Positions 16,008 to 23,573 of a DNA stretch of 64,000 nt are shown here, piece after piece. Position 1 is the stretch's first letter; the number at the start of each line of letters is the position of its first letter. The translations under genes were made by a program, and so were the position numbers. This DNA comes from Pseudomonadota bacterium (GTDB lineage Bacteria > Pseudomonadota > Gammaproteobacteria > Burkholderiales > SG8-39): NCBI GenBank assembly GCA_027624175.1, contig JAQBXT010000001.1, positions 1-64,000 of the forward strand, given 5' to 3'. A model generated the notes under the pieces. The model did no database searches. It saw nothing but the letters and a program-made list of their open reading frames with translations, and had not been told where the DNA came from.

Positions 16008-16280
16008 CTTTACAACGCCGGCGACCGCGTCCGCGTGCGCAAAGCCGCACCGCTCGGCCACATCCGCACGCCGTATTACATCCGCGGCCACGCCGGCGTC
16101 GTCGAGCGCGTCTGCGGCGCGTTCCCCAATCCCGAGGAGCTGGCGCAGCAGAGGGACGGCCTCCCGGCGCAGCCGCTGTACCGCGTGCGCTTCCGGCAGC
16201 AGGACGTCTGGCCGGGCTACCGCGGCAGCGTGTCGGACGTGATCGAGCTCGAGATCTTTCAGCACTGGATCGAGGCATGA
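15978..16280 (+). CDS. nitrile hydratase beta subunit, C-terminal SH3-like half (ScnA-like)
   Basis: The 100-residue product equals the C-terminal half of nitrile hydratase beta: YNAGDRVRVRKAAPLGHIRTPYYIRGHAGVVE and later LYRVRFRQQDVWPG with VIELEIFQHWIE. This SH3-like barrel covers the metal site of the alpha subunit. The first dozen residues (MSLEKLRSVP) derive from the inverted repeat and have no counterpart in the family. The start lies in an ATGA overlap with the N-half gene, so translation is coupled. Its stop overlaps the start of the alpha-subunit gene in the same way. Confidence 0.85.
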   Translation: MSLEKLRSVPLYNAGDRVRVRKAAPLGHIRTPYYIRGHAGVVERVCGAFPNPEELAQQRDGLPAQPLYRVRFRQQDVWPGYRGSVSDVIELEIFQHWIEA

Positions 16281-16897
16281 AGCAGGCCGGCCGCTACGAG
16301 CCCTATTCCTACTTCCAGCTGATGGAAGTGAGCCTGCGCGAGCTGCTGGTGGAGAAGGGCGTGGTGACCGATGACGCGATCGCCGGCGCGATGGCAGCAA
16401 TGCGCGCGCGCGGTCCCGAGCGCGGCGCGGCAATGGTGGCGCACGCCTGGCTCGACCCGGCGTACAAGGCGCGCATGCTGGCCGATGGCAGCCGCGCTGC
16501 CGAGGAACTCGGCTTCGAGGTGCCGGGACTGAGGCTGATCGTGGTCGAGAACACCTCCCAGGCGCACAACGTGATCGTCTGCACGCTGTGCTCCTGCTAC
16601 CCGAGAATGCTCCTCGGCCTGCCGCCCGAGTGGTACAAGTCGCGGCCCTACCGCAGCCGCGTGGTGCGCGAGCCGCGCAAGGTGCTGGCCGAATTCGGCA
16701 CGAAGATTTCGCCCAAGCTGAAGATCCGCGTGCACGACTCCAACGCGGACATGCGCTACATGGTGCTGCCGCTGCGCCCGGAGGGGACCGAAGGCTGGAG
16801 CGAGGCGCGCCTCGCCACCCTTGTCACGCGCGACTGCCTGATCGGCGTCGCCGTGCCTACGCTCCCCAAGATTTCCAAAACCAGAAAGTCCAAATGA
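16277..16897 (+). CDS. cobalt-type nitrile hydratase (or thiocyanate hydrolase-like) alpha subunit
   Basis: This 206-residue catalytic subunit hydrates nitriles to amides or, in the thiocyanate hydrolase branch, thiocyanate to carbonyl sulfide. The metal motif VCTLCSCYPR places cysteines at 102, 105 and 107; Thr in the second position marks the Co(III) type (iron enzymes have Ser). The following GLPPEWYKSRPYRSRVVREPRKVLAEFG is the standard block contacting the beta subunit. Order beta-alpha agrees with cobalt enzymes. No activator or cobalt chaperone gene is visible nearby. With the two beta-half genes this gives a BAC-type order as in scnBAC. Confidence 0.9.
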   Translation: MKQAGRYEPYSYFQLMEVSLRELLVEKGVVTDDAIAGAMAAMRARGPERGAAMVAHAWLDPAYKARMLADGSRAAEELGFEVPGLRLIVVENTSQAHNVIVCTLCSCYPRMLLGLPPEWYKSRPYRSRVVREPRKVLAEFGTKISPKLKIRVHDSNADMRYMVLPLRPEGTEGWSEARLATLVTRDCLIGVAVPTLPKISKTRKSK

Positions 16898-18009
16898 CCA
16901 CCAAACTCTTTACGCCCATTCAACTGGGCGGCATCACGCTGCCCAACCGCATCGTCGTCTCGCCCATGTGCCAGTACAGTGCTGCCGACGGTGCGATGAG
17001 CGACTGGCATACCGTGCACGTGGGCAGCTTTGCCTGCTCGGGTGCGGGACTCACGATCATGGAGGCGACCGGCGTCACGCGCGAGGCTCGCATCACGCAT
17101 AGCTGCACCGGTCTGTACAGCGACCTGAACGAGGCGGCGATGAAGCGCGTCGTGGAGGTGTTCCGCGGCATCTCGAAGTCGCCCATCGGCGTGCAGCTCG
17201 CGCACGCCGGTCGCAAGGCGTCCACGCAGGTGCTTTGGCTCGGCGGCAAGCCGCTCCCGGGTGCGGAATCGCCCTGGCAGACCGTGGGGCCCTCGCCGGT
17301 GCCGTTCGCCGAGGGCTGGCATGTGCCGCACGAGCTGACGATCGAGGAGATCAAGGGCCTGGCCGACGCATTTGCCGCCTCGGCGAAGCGCGCCCTGCGC
17401 ATCGGGCTGGATCTGATCGAGTTGCACTCCGCGCATGGCTACCTGCTGCACCAGTTCCTCTCGCCGCTGTCGAACAAGCGCACCGACCGCTACGGCGGCA
17501 GCCTGGAGAACCGCCTGCGCGCGCCGCTGGAGATCGCGCGCGCGCTGCGCGAGGCCTGGCCGAAGGAGCGCGCGCTCGGCGCGCGCATCACGGCGAGCGA
17601 ATGGGCGCCCGGCGGCTTCGAGGTCGACGATGCGGCCGTCTACGCGCGCGAGCTGAAGGCGATCGGCTTCGACTACGTCTGCGTCTCGAGCGGCGCCGGG
17701 GTAAGCCACGCGCGCATCAAGGTCGAACCGGGCTACCAGGTCGGTTTCGCCGAGCAGGTGAAGCGCAAGGCGCAGATGAACGTAATGGCGGTCGGGATGA
17801 TCGTGGACCCGCAGCAGGCCGAAGACATCCTCGCCGCCGGGCGCGCCGATATGGTGGCGCTGGCTCGCGGCCTGCTCGATAACCCGCGCTGGGTATGGCA
17901 CGCCGCCGAGCGCCTCGGCGTGAAGATCGAGTTTCCGCAGCAGTACCGGCGCGCGCACCACGAGCTGTGGCCGGGGGCGCAACTGGCACGGCCGAAGCAG
18001 ACCGCTTAG
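16894..18009 (+). CDS. NADH:flavin oxidoreductase, Old Yellow Enzyme family (YqjM/XenA-like)
   Basis: This 371-residue FMN-dependent ene-reductase of the YqjM-like class has LFTPIQLGGITLPNRIVVSPMCQYSA at the N-terminus (the Cys of PMCQYS tunes the flavin), the GVQLAHAGRKAS strand, the substrate-binding HSAHGYLLHQFLSP, NKRTDRYGGSLENR and the ARGLLDNPRWVWHAA phosphate-binding end. The start is the ATG at 16894, overlapping the stop of the hydratase alpha gene by four bases, so it belongs to that operon. It may reduce an unsaturated nitrile or amide; this is a guess from location. Confidence 0.92.
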   Translation: MTTKLFTPIQLGGITLPNRIVVSPMCQYSAADGAMSDWHTVHVGSFACSGAGLTIMEATGVTREARITHSCTGLYSDLNEAAMKRVVEVFRGISKSPIGVQLAHAGRKASTQVLWLGGKPLPGAESPWQTVGPSPVPFAEGWHVPHELTIEEIKGLADAFAASAKRALRIGLDLIELHSAHGYLLHQFLSPLSNKRTDRYGGSLENRLRAPLEIARALREAWPKERALGARITASEWAPGGFEVDDAAVYARELKAIGFDYVCVSSGAGVSHARIKVEPGYQVGFAEQVKRKAQMNVMAVGMIVDPQQAEDILAAGRADMVALARGLLDNPRWVWHAAERLGVKIEFPQQYRRAHHELWPGAQLARPKQTA

Positions 18010-18017
18010 GCAGGGCT

Positions 18018-19157
18018 TCAGTCGAGGGTACGCCGGTACAGCGCCAGCCCGATGCCGATCACCACCACCATGAAGAGCATGATCGGCCACAGGTGCGGCA
18101 GCAGGTCGAGCACCGTATTGCCTTTGAGCATGATGCCGCGCACCAGCAGCAGGAAATGCGTCAGCGGCAGGACCGACCCCAGCCACTGCGCCCACTCCGG
18201 CATGCCGCGGAACGGGAACATGAACCCCGAGAGCAGGATCGAGGGCAGGAAAAAGAAGAACGTCATCTGCATCGCCTGCAGCTGGTTGCGCGCGATGGAG
18301 GAGAAGGTGATGCCGAGCGACAGGTTGGCGGCGATGAACAGCGACACCACGAGGTAGAGCAGCAGCGGATTGCCCTGCATCGGCACCTCGAACAGCAGCA
18401 GCGCGGCGGCGAGGATCAGCGTCACCTGGATCAGGCCGATGAGGATGTAGGGCATGATCTTGCCGGTCATCACCTCGATCGGCAGCGCCGGCGTGGACAG
18501 CAGGTTCTCGAAGGTGCCGCGCTCGCGCTCGCGCGTCATGGCGAGGCCGGTCATCAGCACCATGGTCATGGTGAGAATCGTGCCGATGAGCCCCGGGACG
18601 ATGTTGTAGGCGGTGACGCCCTCGGGGTTGTAGCGGCGGTGGATGCGCACGTCGAAGGGCGGCGCGCGTGGCGCGAGTTCCGCGAGCGGCCCCTGCAGAT
18701 CGCGCGCCAGCGCCGTGTTGGCGAGCTGGCCGAGCGCGGCAACCGCGTTGCCGACGGCGGCGGGGTCCGACGCATCGGCCTCCAGGAGCAGCGCCGGGCG
18801 CTCGCCGCGCACCAGCTTCCTGCCGAAGTTCTCCGGGATGGTGACCGCGAACTGCACGCGGCCGTGCGCCAGCAGCTCGTCGATCTCGGCTTCGTTGGCA
18901 ACGAAGCGATCGATGCGGTAGTAGCCGCTGGTCTGCATCGCGGCGAGGAGGCTGCGCGAGTAGGGGCCGGCGTCCGCAGCGAGCACCGCCGTCGGCAGGC
19001 GCTTCGGGTCGGCGTTGATGGCGTAGCCGAACAGGATCAGCTGCAGCACCGGGATGCCGATGATCATGCCGAAGGTGAGGCGGTCGCGCTTGAGCTGGAT
19101 GAACTCCTTGACGATGATCGCCACCCAGCGCGACCAGGAGAACGCCTGCATGGTCAT
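18018..19157 (-). CDS. ABC-2 type transporter permease (YbhR/YhhJ-like)
   Basis: This 379-residue exporter permease has an N-terminal cytoplasmic segment (WVAIIVKEFIQLKRDRLTFGMIIGIP), a first membrane helix, a large periplasmic domain to about residue 180, and five further helices in the C-terminal half including the ABC-2 signature RERERGTFENLLSTPALPIEVMTGKIMPY. Such permeases work with a membrane-fusion protein and ATPase to expel drugs or other hydrophobic compounds. It is the last gene of a tetR-HlyD-ATPase-permease operon; its start overlaps the ATPase stop by four bases. Confidence 0.9.
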   Translation of the reverse strand: MTMQAFSWSRWVAIIVKEFIQLKRDRLTFGMIIGIPVLQLILFGYAINADPKRLPTAVLAADAGPYSRSLLAAMQTSGYYRIDRFVANEAEIDELLAHGRVQFAVTIPENFGRKLVRGERPALLLEADASDPAAVGNAVAALGQLANTALARDLQGPLAELAPRAPPFDVRIHRRYNPEGVTAYNIVPGLIGTILTMTMVLMTGLAMTRERERGTFENLLSTPALPIEVMTGKIMPYILIGLIQVTLILAAALLLFEVPMQGNPLLLYLVVSLFIAANLSLGITFSSIARNQLQAMQMTFFFFLPSILLSGFMFPFRGMPEWAQWLGSVLPLTHFLLLVRGIMLKGNTVLDLLPHLWPIMLFMVVVIGIGLALYRRTLD

Positions 19158-20083
19158 TGCGGCGCCCCGTTGGTCTTCGGCATCAGGTGGATGAACACGT
19201 CCTCGAGCGTCGGCTCGGCGCGGCGCCAGCTGAGCTGCGGGTCGGCGCGGAACGGCGCGAGCGCCTGGTCGAGCGCGGCTTCGTCCTCGCCCGTGACGTG
19301 CAGCGTGCTGCCGAACGCCGTGACGTGCGCGATGGCGGGCAGGCCGTGTAGCTTCGGCGCGAGCTGCGCGAGCGGGGCCGGCGGCCCCGACACCGCCCAG
19401 GTGGACAGGCTGACGCGGTGCAGGACTTCGTCGGGCGTGCCGGTGGCGAGCAGGCTGCCGTAGGCGATATAGGCGAGGCGGTGGCACCGCTCGGCCTCGT
19501 CCATGTAGTGGGTGGAGACCAGGACCGAGATGCCGCCGGCGGCGAGGGCGTGGATCTCCTCCCAGAAGTCGCGCCGTGCTTGCGGGTCGACGCCCGCGGT
19601 GGGCTCATCGAGCAGCAGCAGCCGCGGCCGGTGCAGCATGCAGGCGGCGAGCGCGAGGCGCTGCTTCCAGCCGCCGGAGAGCGCGCCGGCGAGCTGGTCG
19701 CGGCGCTCGGTGAGCCCGAGCTGCTCGAGCGCTGCGGGCACCGCGGTGCTGCGGTCTGTCATGCTGTACATGCGCGCGACGAAGTCGAGGTTCTCGCGGA
19801 TGGTGAGGTCCTCCCAGAGGGAGAAGCGCTGCGTCATGTAGCCCACTTCGCGCTTGATGGCCGCGGTCTCGCGCACCACGTCGTAGCCGAGGCAGGTGCC
19901 CGAGCCCGAGTCGGGCTTGAGCAGCCCGCACAGCATGCGGATGGAGGTGGTCTTGCCGCTGCCGTTCGGGCCGAGGAAGCCGTAGATCTCGCCGCGCTTC
20001 ACCTGCAGCGAGAAGTCCTTGACGACGTGCTTCTTCCCGAACGACTTGTTCAGGCCCTGGACGTCGATGGCGTAGTCATTCAC
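19154..20083 (-). CDS. ABC transporter ATP-binding protein (drug/lipid export type)
   Basis: This 309-residue ATPase has Walker A FLGPNGSGKTT, Q-loop GYMTQRFSLWEDLTIREN, signature LSGGWKQRLALAACML, Walker B RLLLLDEPTAGVDPQARR and switch His in VSTHYMDEAE. A C-terminal regulatory extension ends with LEDVFIHL, as in YbhF-type export ATPases. The GTG start at 20083 overlaps the stop of the membrane-fusion gene (GTGA). The upstream open frame has no homology. It energises the ABC-2 permease encoded next. Confidence 0.92.
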   Translation of the reverse strand: MNDYAIDVQGLNKSFGKKHVVKDFSLQVKRGEIYGFLGPNGSGKTTSIRMLCGLLKPDSGSGTCLGYDVVRETAAIKREVGYMTQRFSLWEDLTIRENLDFVARMYSMTDRSTAVPAALEQLGLTERRDQLAGALSGGWKQRLALAACMLHRPRLLLLDEPTAGVDPQARRDFWEEIHALAAGGISVLVSTHYMDEAERCHRLAYIAYGSLLATGTPDEVLHRVSLSTWAVSGPPAPLAQLAPKLHGLPAIAHVTAFGSTLHVTGEDEAALDQALAPFRADPQLSWRRAEPTLEDVFIHLMPKTNGAPQ

Positions 20084-21030
20084 TTCAGCCTCACGTCCAC
20101 CGGCTGGCCCGGGCGCAGGCGCACGCCGTCGGCGGGCTCGAGCCGCGCCTCGATGAGGAACAGGAGCTTGGTGCGCGACTCGCGGCTGTAGAGCACGGGC
20201 GGGGTGTACTCGGCCTGGCTGGAGACGAAACTCACCTTGGCGGCGAAGGGAGCGGGGCAGCCGTCGCAGCGGATCTCGACGGTGCGGCCGGGCGCCAGGG
20301 CGCTCAGCGCGGCCTGCGGCGCATAGAAGCGCGCCTTCACGTTGCCCGGCGGGAGCAGCGACACCACCGGCTTGCCCGCCGGCACCCATTCACCCTCGAC
20401 GAAGAACGTGTCCTGCACCAGGCCCGAGGCGGGCGCGGCGATGCTCTTTTGCTCCAGCCTCCATGCCGCCTGCGCCACCGCGGCACGCGCAGCCGCCACG
20501 TCGCCTTCGGCGGCCTTGCGCTCGTCTTCGCGCCCGAGGGGCTGCAGCGCGGTCCTGAGCTGCGCCTCGGCCCCCTTCAGGAGCGCGGCGTCGCGCGCGT
20601 GCGCGCTCTGCGCCTGGTCGAGCACCGCTTGGGCAATGAATCCGCCCTTGAACAGCTTCTGCTGCTGCGCCAGTTGCGAGGAGGACAGCGCGAGCGCCGC
20701 CTTTGCCTGCGTCACGGCGGCGCGCAGCGACGCGACCTCGGGCGCCCGCCGCCCAGCGCGCAGATTGTCCAGGCGCGCTTCGGCGCTCTTCAGTTGCTCC
20801 TCGGCCTGCAGGCGTGCCGCGCGCTCGCTCTCCTGCTCCAGCGCGAACATCGGCTTGCCGGCCTCGGCCTGCTCGCCGCGGCGCACGTAGAGCTTCTGCA
20901 GCTGGCCGGCGGCGGGCGCGGCGAGCAGCATGTATTCGCCTTCGATGTAGCCCTGCCAGTAGTCGTTGGAGCGTGATTCGCAGCCCGCGAGGAGCGCGAT
21001 CGCGAGCAGCGTGGCGAGGGTGCGCTTCAT
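20080..21030 (-). CDS. HlyD-type membrane fusion lipoprotein
   Basis: This 316-residue periplasmic adaptor starts with a lipoprotein signal (LLAIALLAGC, lipidated Cys at about 18). A biotinyl-lipoyl-like segment (GQLQKLYVRRGEQAEAGKPMF) follows, then a long coiled-coil hairpin rich in Ala, Gln and Glu (about 75-200) and the second half of the barrel-sandwich (SIAAPASGLVQDTFFVEGEWV). It connects the ABC-2 pump to an outer-membrane channel. The gene starts in an ATGA overlap with the tetR stop. Confidence 0.9.
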   Translation of the reverse strand: MKRTLATLLAIALLAGCESRSNDYWQGYIEGEYMLLAAPAAGQLQKLYVRRGEQAEAGKPMFALEQESERAARLQAEEQLKSAEARLDNLRAGRRAPEVASLRAAVTQAKAALALSSSQLAQQQKLFKGGFIAQAVLDQAQSAHARDAALLKGAEAQLRTALQPLGREDERKAAEGDVAAARAAVAQAAWRLEQKSIAAPASGLVQDTFFVEGEWVPAGKPVVSLLPPGNVKARFYAPQAALSALAPGRTVEIRCDGCPAPFAAKVSFVSSQAEYTPPVLYSRESRTKLLFLIEARLEPADGVRLRPGQPVDVRLK

Positions 21031-21566
21031 GGGTGGTCTTTCGAGATGACCGCAGCGGCCCTGCGCAGCACCGCTTGTGCTTCGGCGCGCGCCCCGGCGT
21101 TGTCGCGCGCCAGTTGCAGCACTGCGCAGCCGATGGTGACCGAGTGGAAAAAGGCGATGCTTTCCGGGTCCGTCTTCAGGCCGCCCGCCTCGTGCGCAGG
21201 CGCCATTTGCTCGCGCAGCTTGGTGATGAAGCCGCGCATGCGCTTGCGGATTGCCGGGTCCCGGTCCGCCGCCGCCACCAGGCCGAGCATCACCCGGACC
21301 CTGCGCTTGTCCGTCGATCCCGCCGCGATTCCCTGCGCCACCGCCGCGGGCGTCGCTGGATGATCGTGCGCAAGCTGGCCGACGAGCTTGCCGATCGAAT
21401 ACTGGGCGACGGCCTGCAAGAGGTCGGCGCGGGTGGGGAAGTAGTAGGTGAGGTGGCCCTGGCGGACGCCCGCCGCTTTGCTGACTTTGGGCTGCGTCAG
21501 CTGATGGGCGCCGCTCTCGGCGAGCAGGCCGAGGGCGGCTTCCAGGATGCGGTCGCGGACTTCCAT
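21027..21566 (-). CDS. TetR/AcrR family transcriptional regulator of the export operon
   Basis: This 179-residue repressor-type protein has the TetR DNA-binding domain at residues 3-50 (RDRILEAALGLLAESG, then VSKAAGVRQGHLTYYFPTRADLL) and a ligand-binding helical core. It is the first gene of the operon with the HlyD protein, ATPase and permease, and an 18-bp palindrome overlaps its start codon. No Shine-Dalgarno precedes the ATG. Autoregulation of the operon with ligand-dependent release is the likely mechanism. Confidence 0.9.
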   Translation of the reverse strand: MEVRDRILEAALGLLAESGAHQLTQPKVSKAAGVRQGHLTYYFPTRADLLQAVAQYSIGKLVGQLAHDHPATPAAVAQGIAAGSTDKRRVRVMLGLVAAADRDPAIRKRMRGFITKLREQMAPAHEAGGLKTDPESIAFFHSVTIGCAVLQLARDNAGARAEAQAVLRRAAAVISKDHP

Positions 21567-21583
21567 TTGGTAAGTCTACCAAA
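21566..21583. promoter_or_regulatory. palindromic operator at the tetR start
   Basis: TTTGGTA-AGTC-TACCAAA is a perfect 7-bp inverted repeat with a four-base spacer. It overlaps the first base of the tetR ATG and a TAGACT -10-like element on the minus strand. Position and size fit a TetR dimer site that blocks transcription initiation. Confidence 0.7.
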
Positions 21584-21651
21584 AGCTGCTCAGGGACGAT
21601 AGTGGGCCGCGGTGATCAGTGTTGTTTGTGCCTGAGGTCTAACGCTCCGGT

Positions 21652-22434
21652 TCAGCGGCGGCGTGCAGCACTGTCCGCCGCAACTGGTTGGTATGCCGCG
21701 CCGCTTTCATCGTCCGATACGTACTTTGCGAGAAGGGCATCGTGCAGTTCGCTCATGTTTTTATATTGCGGGTGAGCCGCAAAGGAGCCGAGATCGAAGC
21801 CAAGGCAAATCTCGATGTCTTCCTGTGACAGGTAGTTGCCGTGGATGAGAACTTCGCGGATCTGGTCGGCGGCATCTGGATACTCGCGTTCGTCAGGGGC
21901 ATGGTTCTGGAGCAAGAACTCGCGGTAGCAGTGCTCGATGACGGGCTTGGAGTGGCTTTGGATCTCGTCCACGATGCGCAGAATCTCGGTGATCTTGGTG
22001 TCCAGCGCCGCCTGCGTGCTGAAGAAGATGTTGCCGTTGGGGTGGGCGGTGTCGTTGCGGTCGTCCAACAGCTTGGCGTAGGTGCCGATCTTGCTGTTGT
22101 CGCAGTCGATGAGCTTGAGGACGCGCAGGATGCTGCGCTCGTTCACCGTGCTGAAGACGAAGGGCGAGGTCGCTTCGAGGAGGCTCTTTTCAACGTCCTT
22201 GCCAAAACCGATGAGGCCCATCGCGAAATCCTTGGGCTCCGTCTGCTTGATCTGCCAGATGTTGAAGTAGACGAAGCTCATCGTGAGCATGTGGTAGGCG
22301 AGAAAGGCGAACTGGTATTTGCCGTGCGTGTAGTTCGTCTCGAAGGAGTCCCACAGGAACTCGATATACTCCTGCTCCTTCGGGCTCTTGAAGGAGAGCG
22401 GCAGGTAGTTGCCCAGTTCGGCGGCTTCTTCCAT
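21652..22434 (-). CDS. hypothetical protein of a type I restriction operon
   Basis: This 260-residue soluble protein begins with MEEAAELGNYLPLSFKSPKEQEYIEFLWDSFETNY and contains DDRNDTAHPNGNIFFSTQAALDTKI, resembling uncharacterised proteins encoded directly after hsdS in type I restriction-modification operons. It has no motif I can tie to an activity. The gene starts three bases after the hsdS stop. Base composition is visibly less GC-rich than the surroundings, in line with transfer. It ends with an Ala/Arg-rich tail. Confidence 0.75.
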   Translation of the reverse strand: MEEAAELGNYLPLSFKSPKEQEYIEFLWDSFETNYTHGKYQFAFLAYHMLTMSFVYFNIWQIKQTEPKDFAMGLIGFGKDVEKSLLEATSPFVFSTVNERSILRVLKLIDCDNSKIGTYAKLLDDRNDTAHPNGNIFFSTQAALDTKITEILRIVDEIQSHSKPVIEHCYREFLLQNHAPDEREYPDAADQIREVLIHGNYLSQEDIEICLGFDLGSFAAHPQYKNMSELHDALLAKYVSDDESGAAYQPVAADSAARRR

Positions 22435-22437
22435 GGC

Positions 22438-23440
22438 TCACGCCTCCGCTGGGGTCCGCTCGTCCTCGCCCCAGACGGGTGCGAGGGTGGTATGGATCTT
22501 CTTCTCGAATCGGGCAATCAGCTCGCCGTTGGCTGCGACCAGCGCTTGCTCGGCTTCGATCTCGGCGACGATGGCTTGCTGCATGGCGAGGGGTGGGAGG
22601 GGGATTTTGACCTGCTTCAAAGCATTCCCATTGAACTGCGGTTGGCCACCGCCAGTCATGAGCGCGTTGGCCTGATTCCAATACAGGTCGCTCTGGGCAA
22701 AAACCCAGTAGTAACGCGGATGGACGCGCTCTTTCGGGAAGCGGAGTCGGATGAGAAACGAGGCGAAAACGGCTGGGTAGTCTTCCTCGAAGATCATGGT
22801 CTTGCCATAGGTCGCGCCGGTTCTGGCGACGAGGATGTCGCCGTTCGCGAGCAATGATTCCCGTGCCTCTTTTGTCAGCGTTATGAACTTTGGGTCTTCC
22901 GGTCGAAGCGTTCCGTCCTCAGAGATGTCAGTGATGCGGATGAAACGGGCGTCTCCTTGCTCCGCCGCCCTCTCGGTGAATCCGTATTCCGGCTTGGTGA
23001 TCTGATCTAACTCCACCACCGGCCAGTCGGGGTGGATCGGGATGTGGGGGCGGTAGTGGTCGAGGACGGCGCGGGCGCCGTTGATAACTTTCTGGTAGCC
23101 CTCGATCTCCGCCACGATCTCCTTCTGCATCTCCAGCGGTGGGAGTGGGATTTGGTGTTCCTTGAGTTTCGAATAGTGTCTTTGATAGCCGTCGCTTTCT
23201 AAAGGTCGGGTCCGAAGCACATGAAACAGGAATCGTGGGTCGAGTGCGCCTACGGTGTGGAGAATCTTTATACCGTCTGCTCCTTGCGCGAACGCCACGC
23301 CAACGATTTTTACGGCGCAAGTGTGATCGCCAAAGATCACTAGCGGCTTGTCCGGGTGGACTAAGGTGGACTCATCATCAGTCCAACCTGCAATATCGTC
23401 TTGCGATTGATCGATGATCGGAAAGCGACCGACCTGCGCA
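22438..23440 (-). pseudogene. hsdS: type I restriction enzyme specificity subunit HsdS, 5'-truncated by an IS21-family element
   Basis: About 335 residues remain of a DNA-recognition subunit normally around 400-450 residues. Visible are the end of target-recognition domain 1 (GRFPIIDQSQDDIAGW ... VIFGDHTCAVKIV), the first conserved helix region (IPLPPLEMQKEIVAEIEGYQ), domain 2 (YGFTERAAEQGDARFIRITDIS ... GDILVARTGATYGKT) and the second helix (IPLPPLAMQQAIVAEIEAEQ). The N-terminus is replaced by sequence of the insertion element at about 23435-23445. hsdM and hsdR are absent, so the subunit has no partner here and is non-functional. Confidence 0.88.
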
Positions 23441-23450
23441 AACCCCCGGC

Positions 23451-23496
23451 GGCCACCCAAACTCCCCCACCTGTGGCCACCCCAAATTCCCCCACC
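23451..23496 (+). repeat. IS21-type left-end repeats
   Basis: GGCCACCCAAACTCCCCCAC at 23451-23470 is repeated as GGCCACCCCAAATTCCCCCA at 23475-23494. Further AAATTCCCCC copies followed by GGCCACCGG occur inside the 5' part of istA (about 23702-23724 and 23746-23769). These are the probable IstA-binding repeats at the transposon end. Confidence 0.7.
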
Positions 23497-23573
23497 CTGA
23501 GCACGCGAAGAGGCACCTGAACCCAGTCGCCTGAGAGCGGGACGTACGCTCCCCCCATTTCGGGGAGGAAGGA

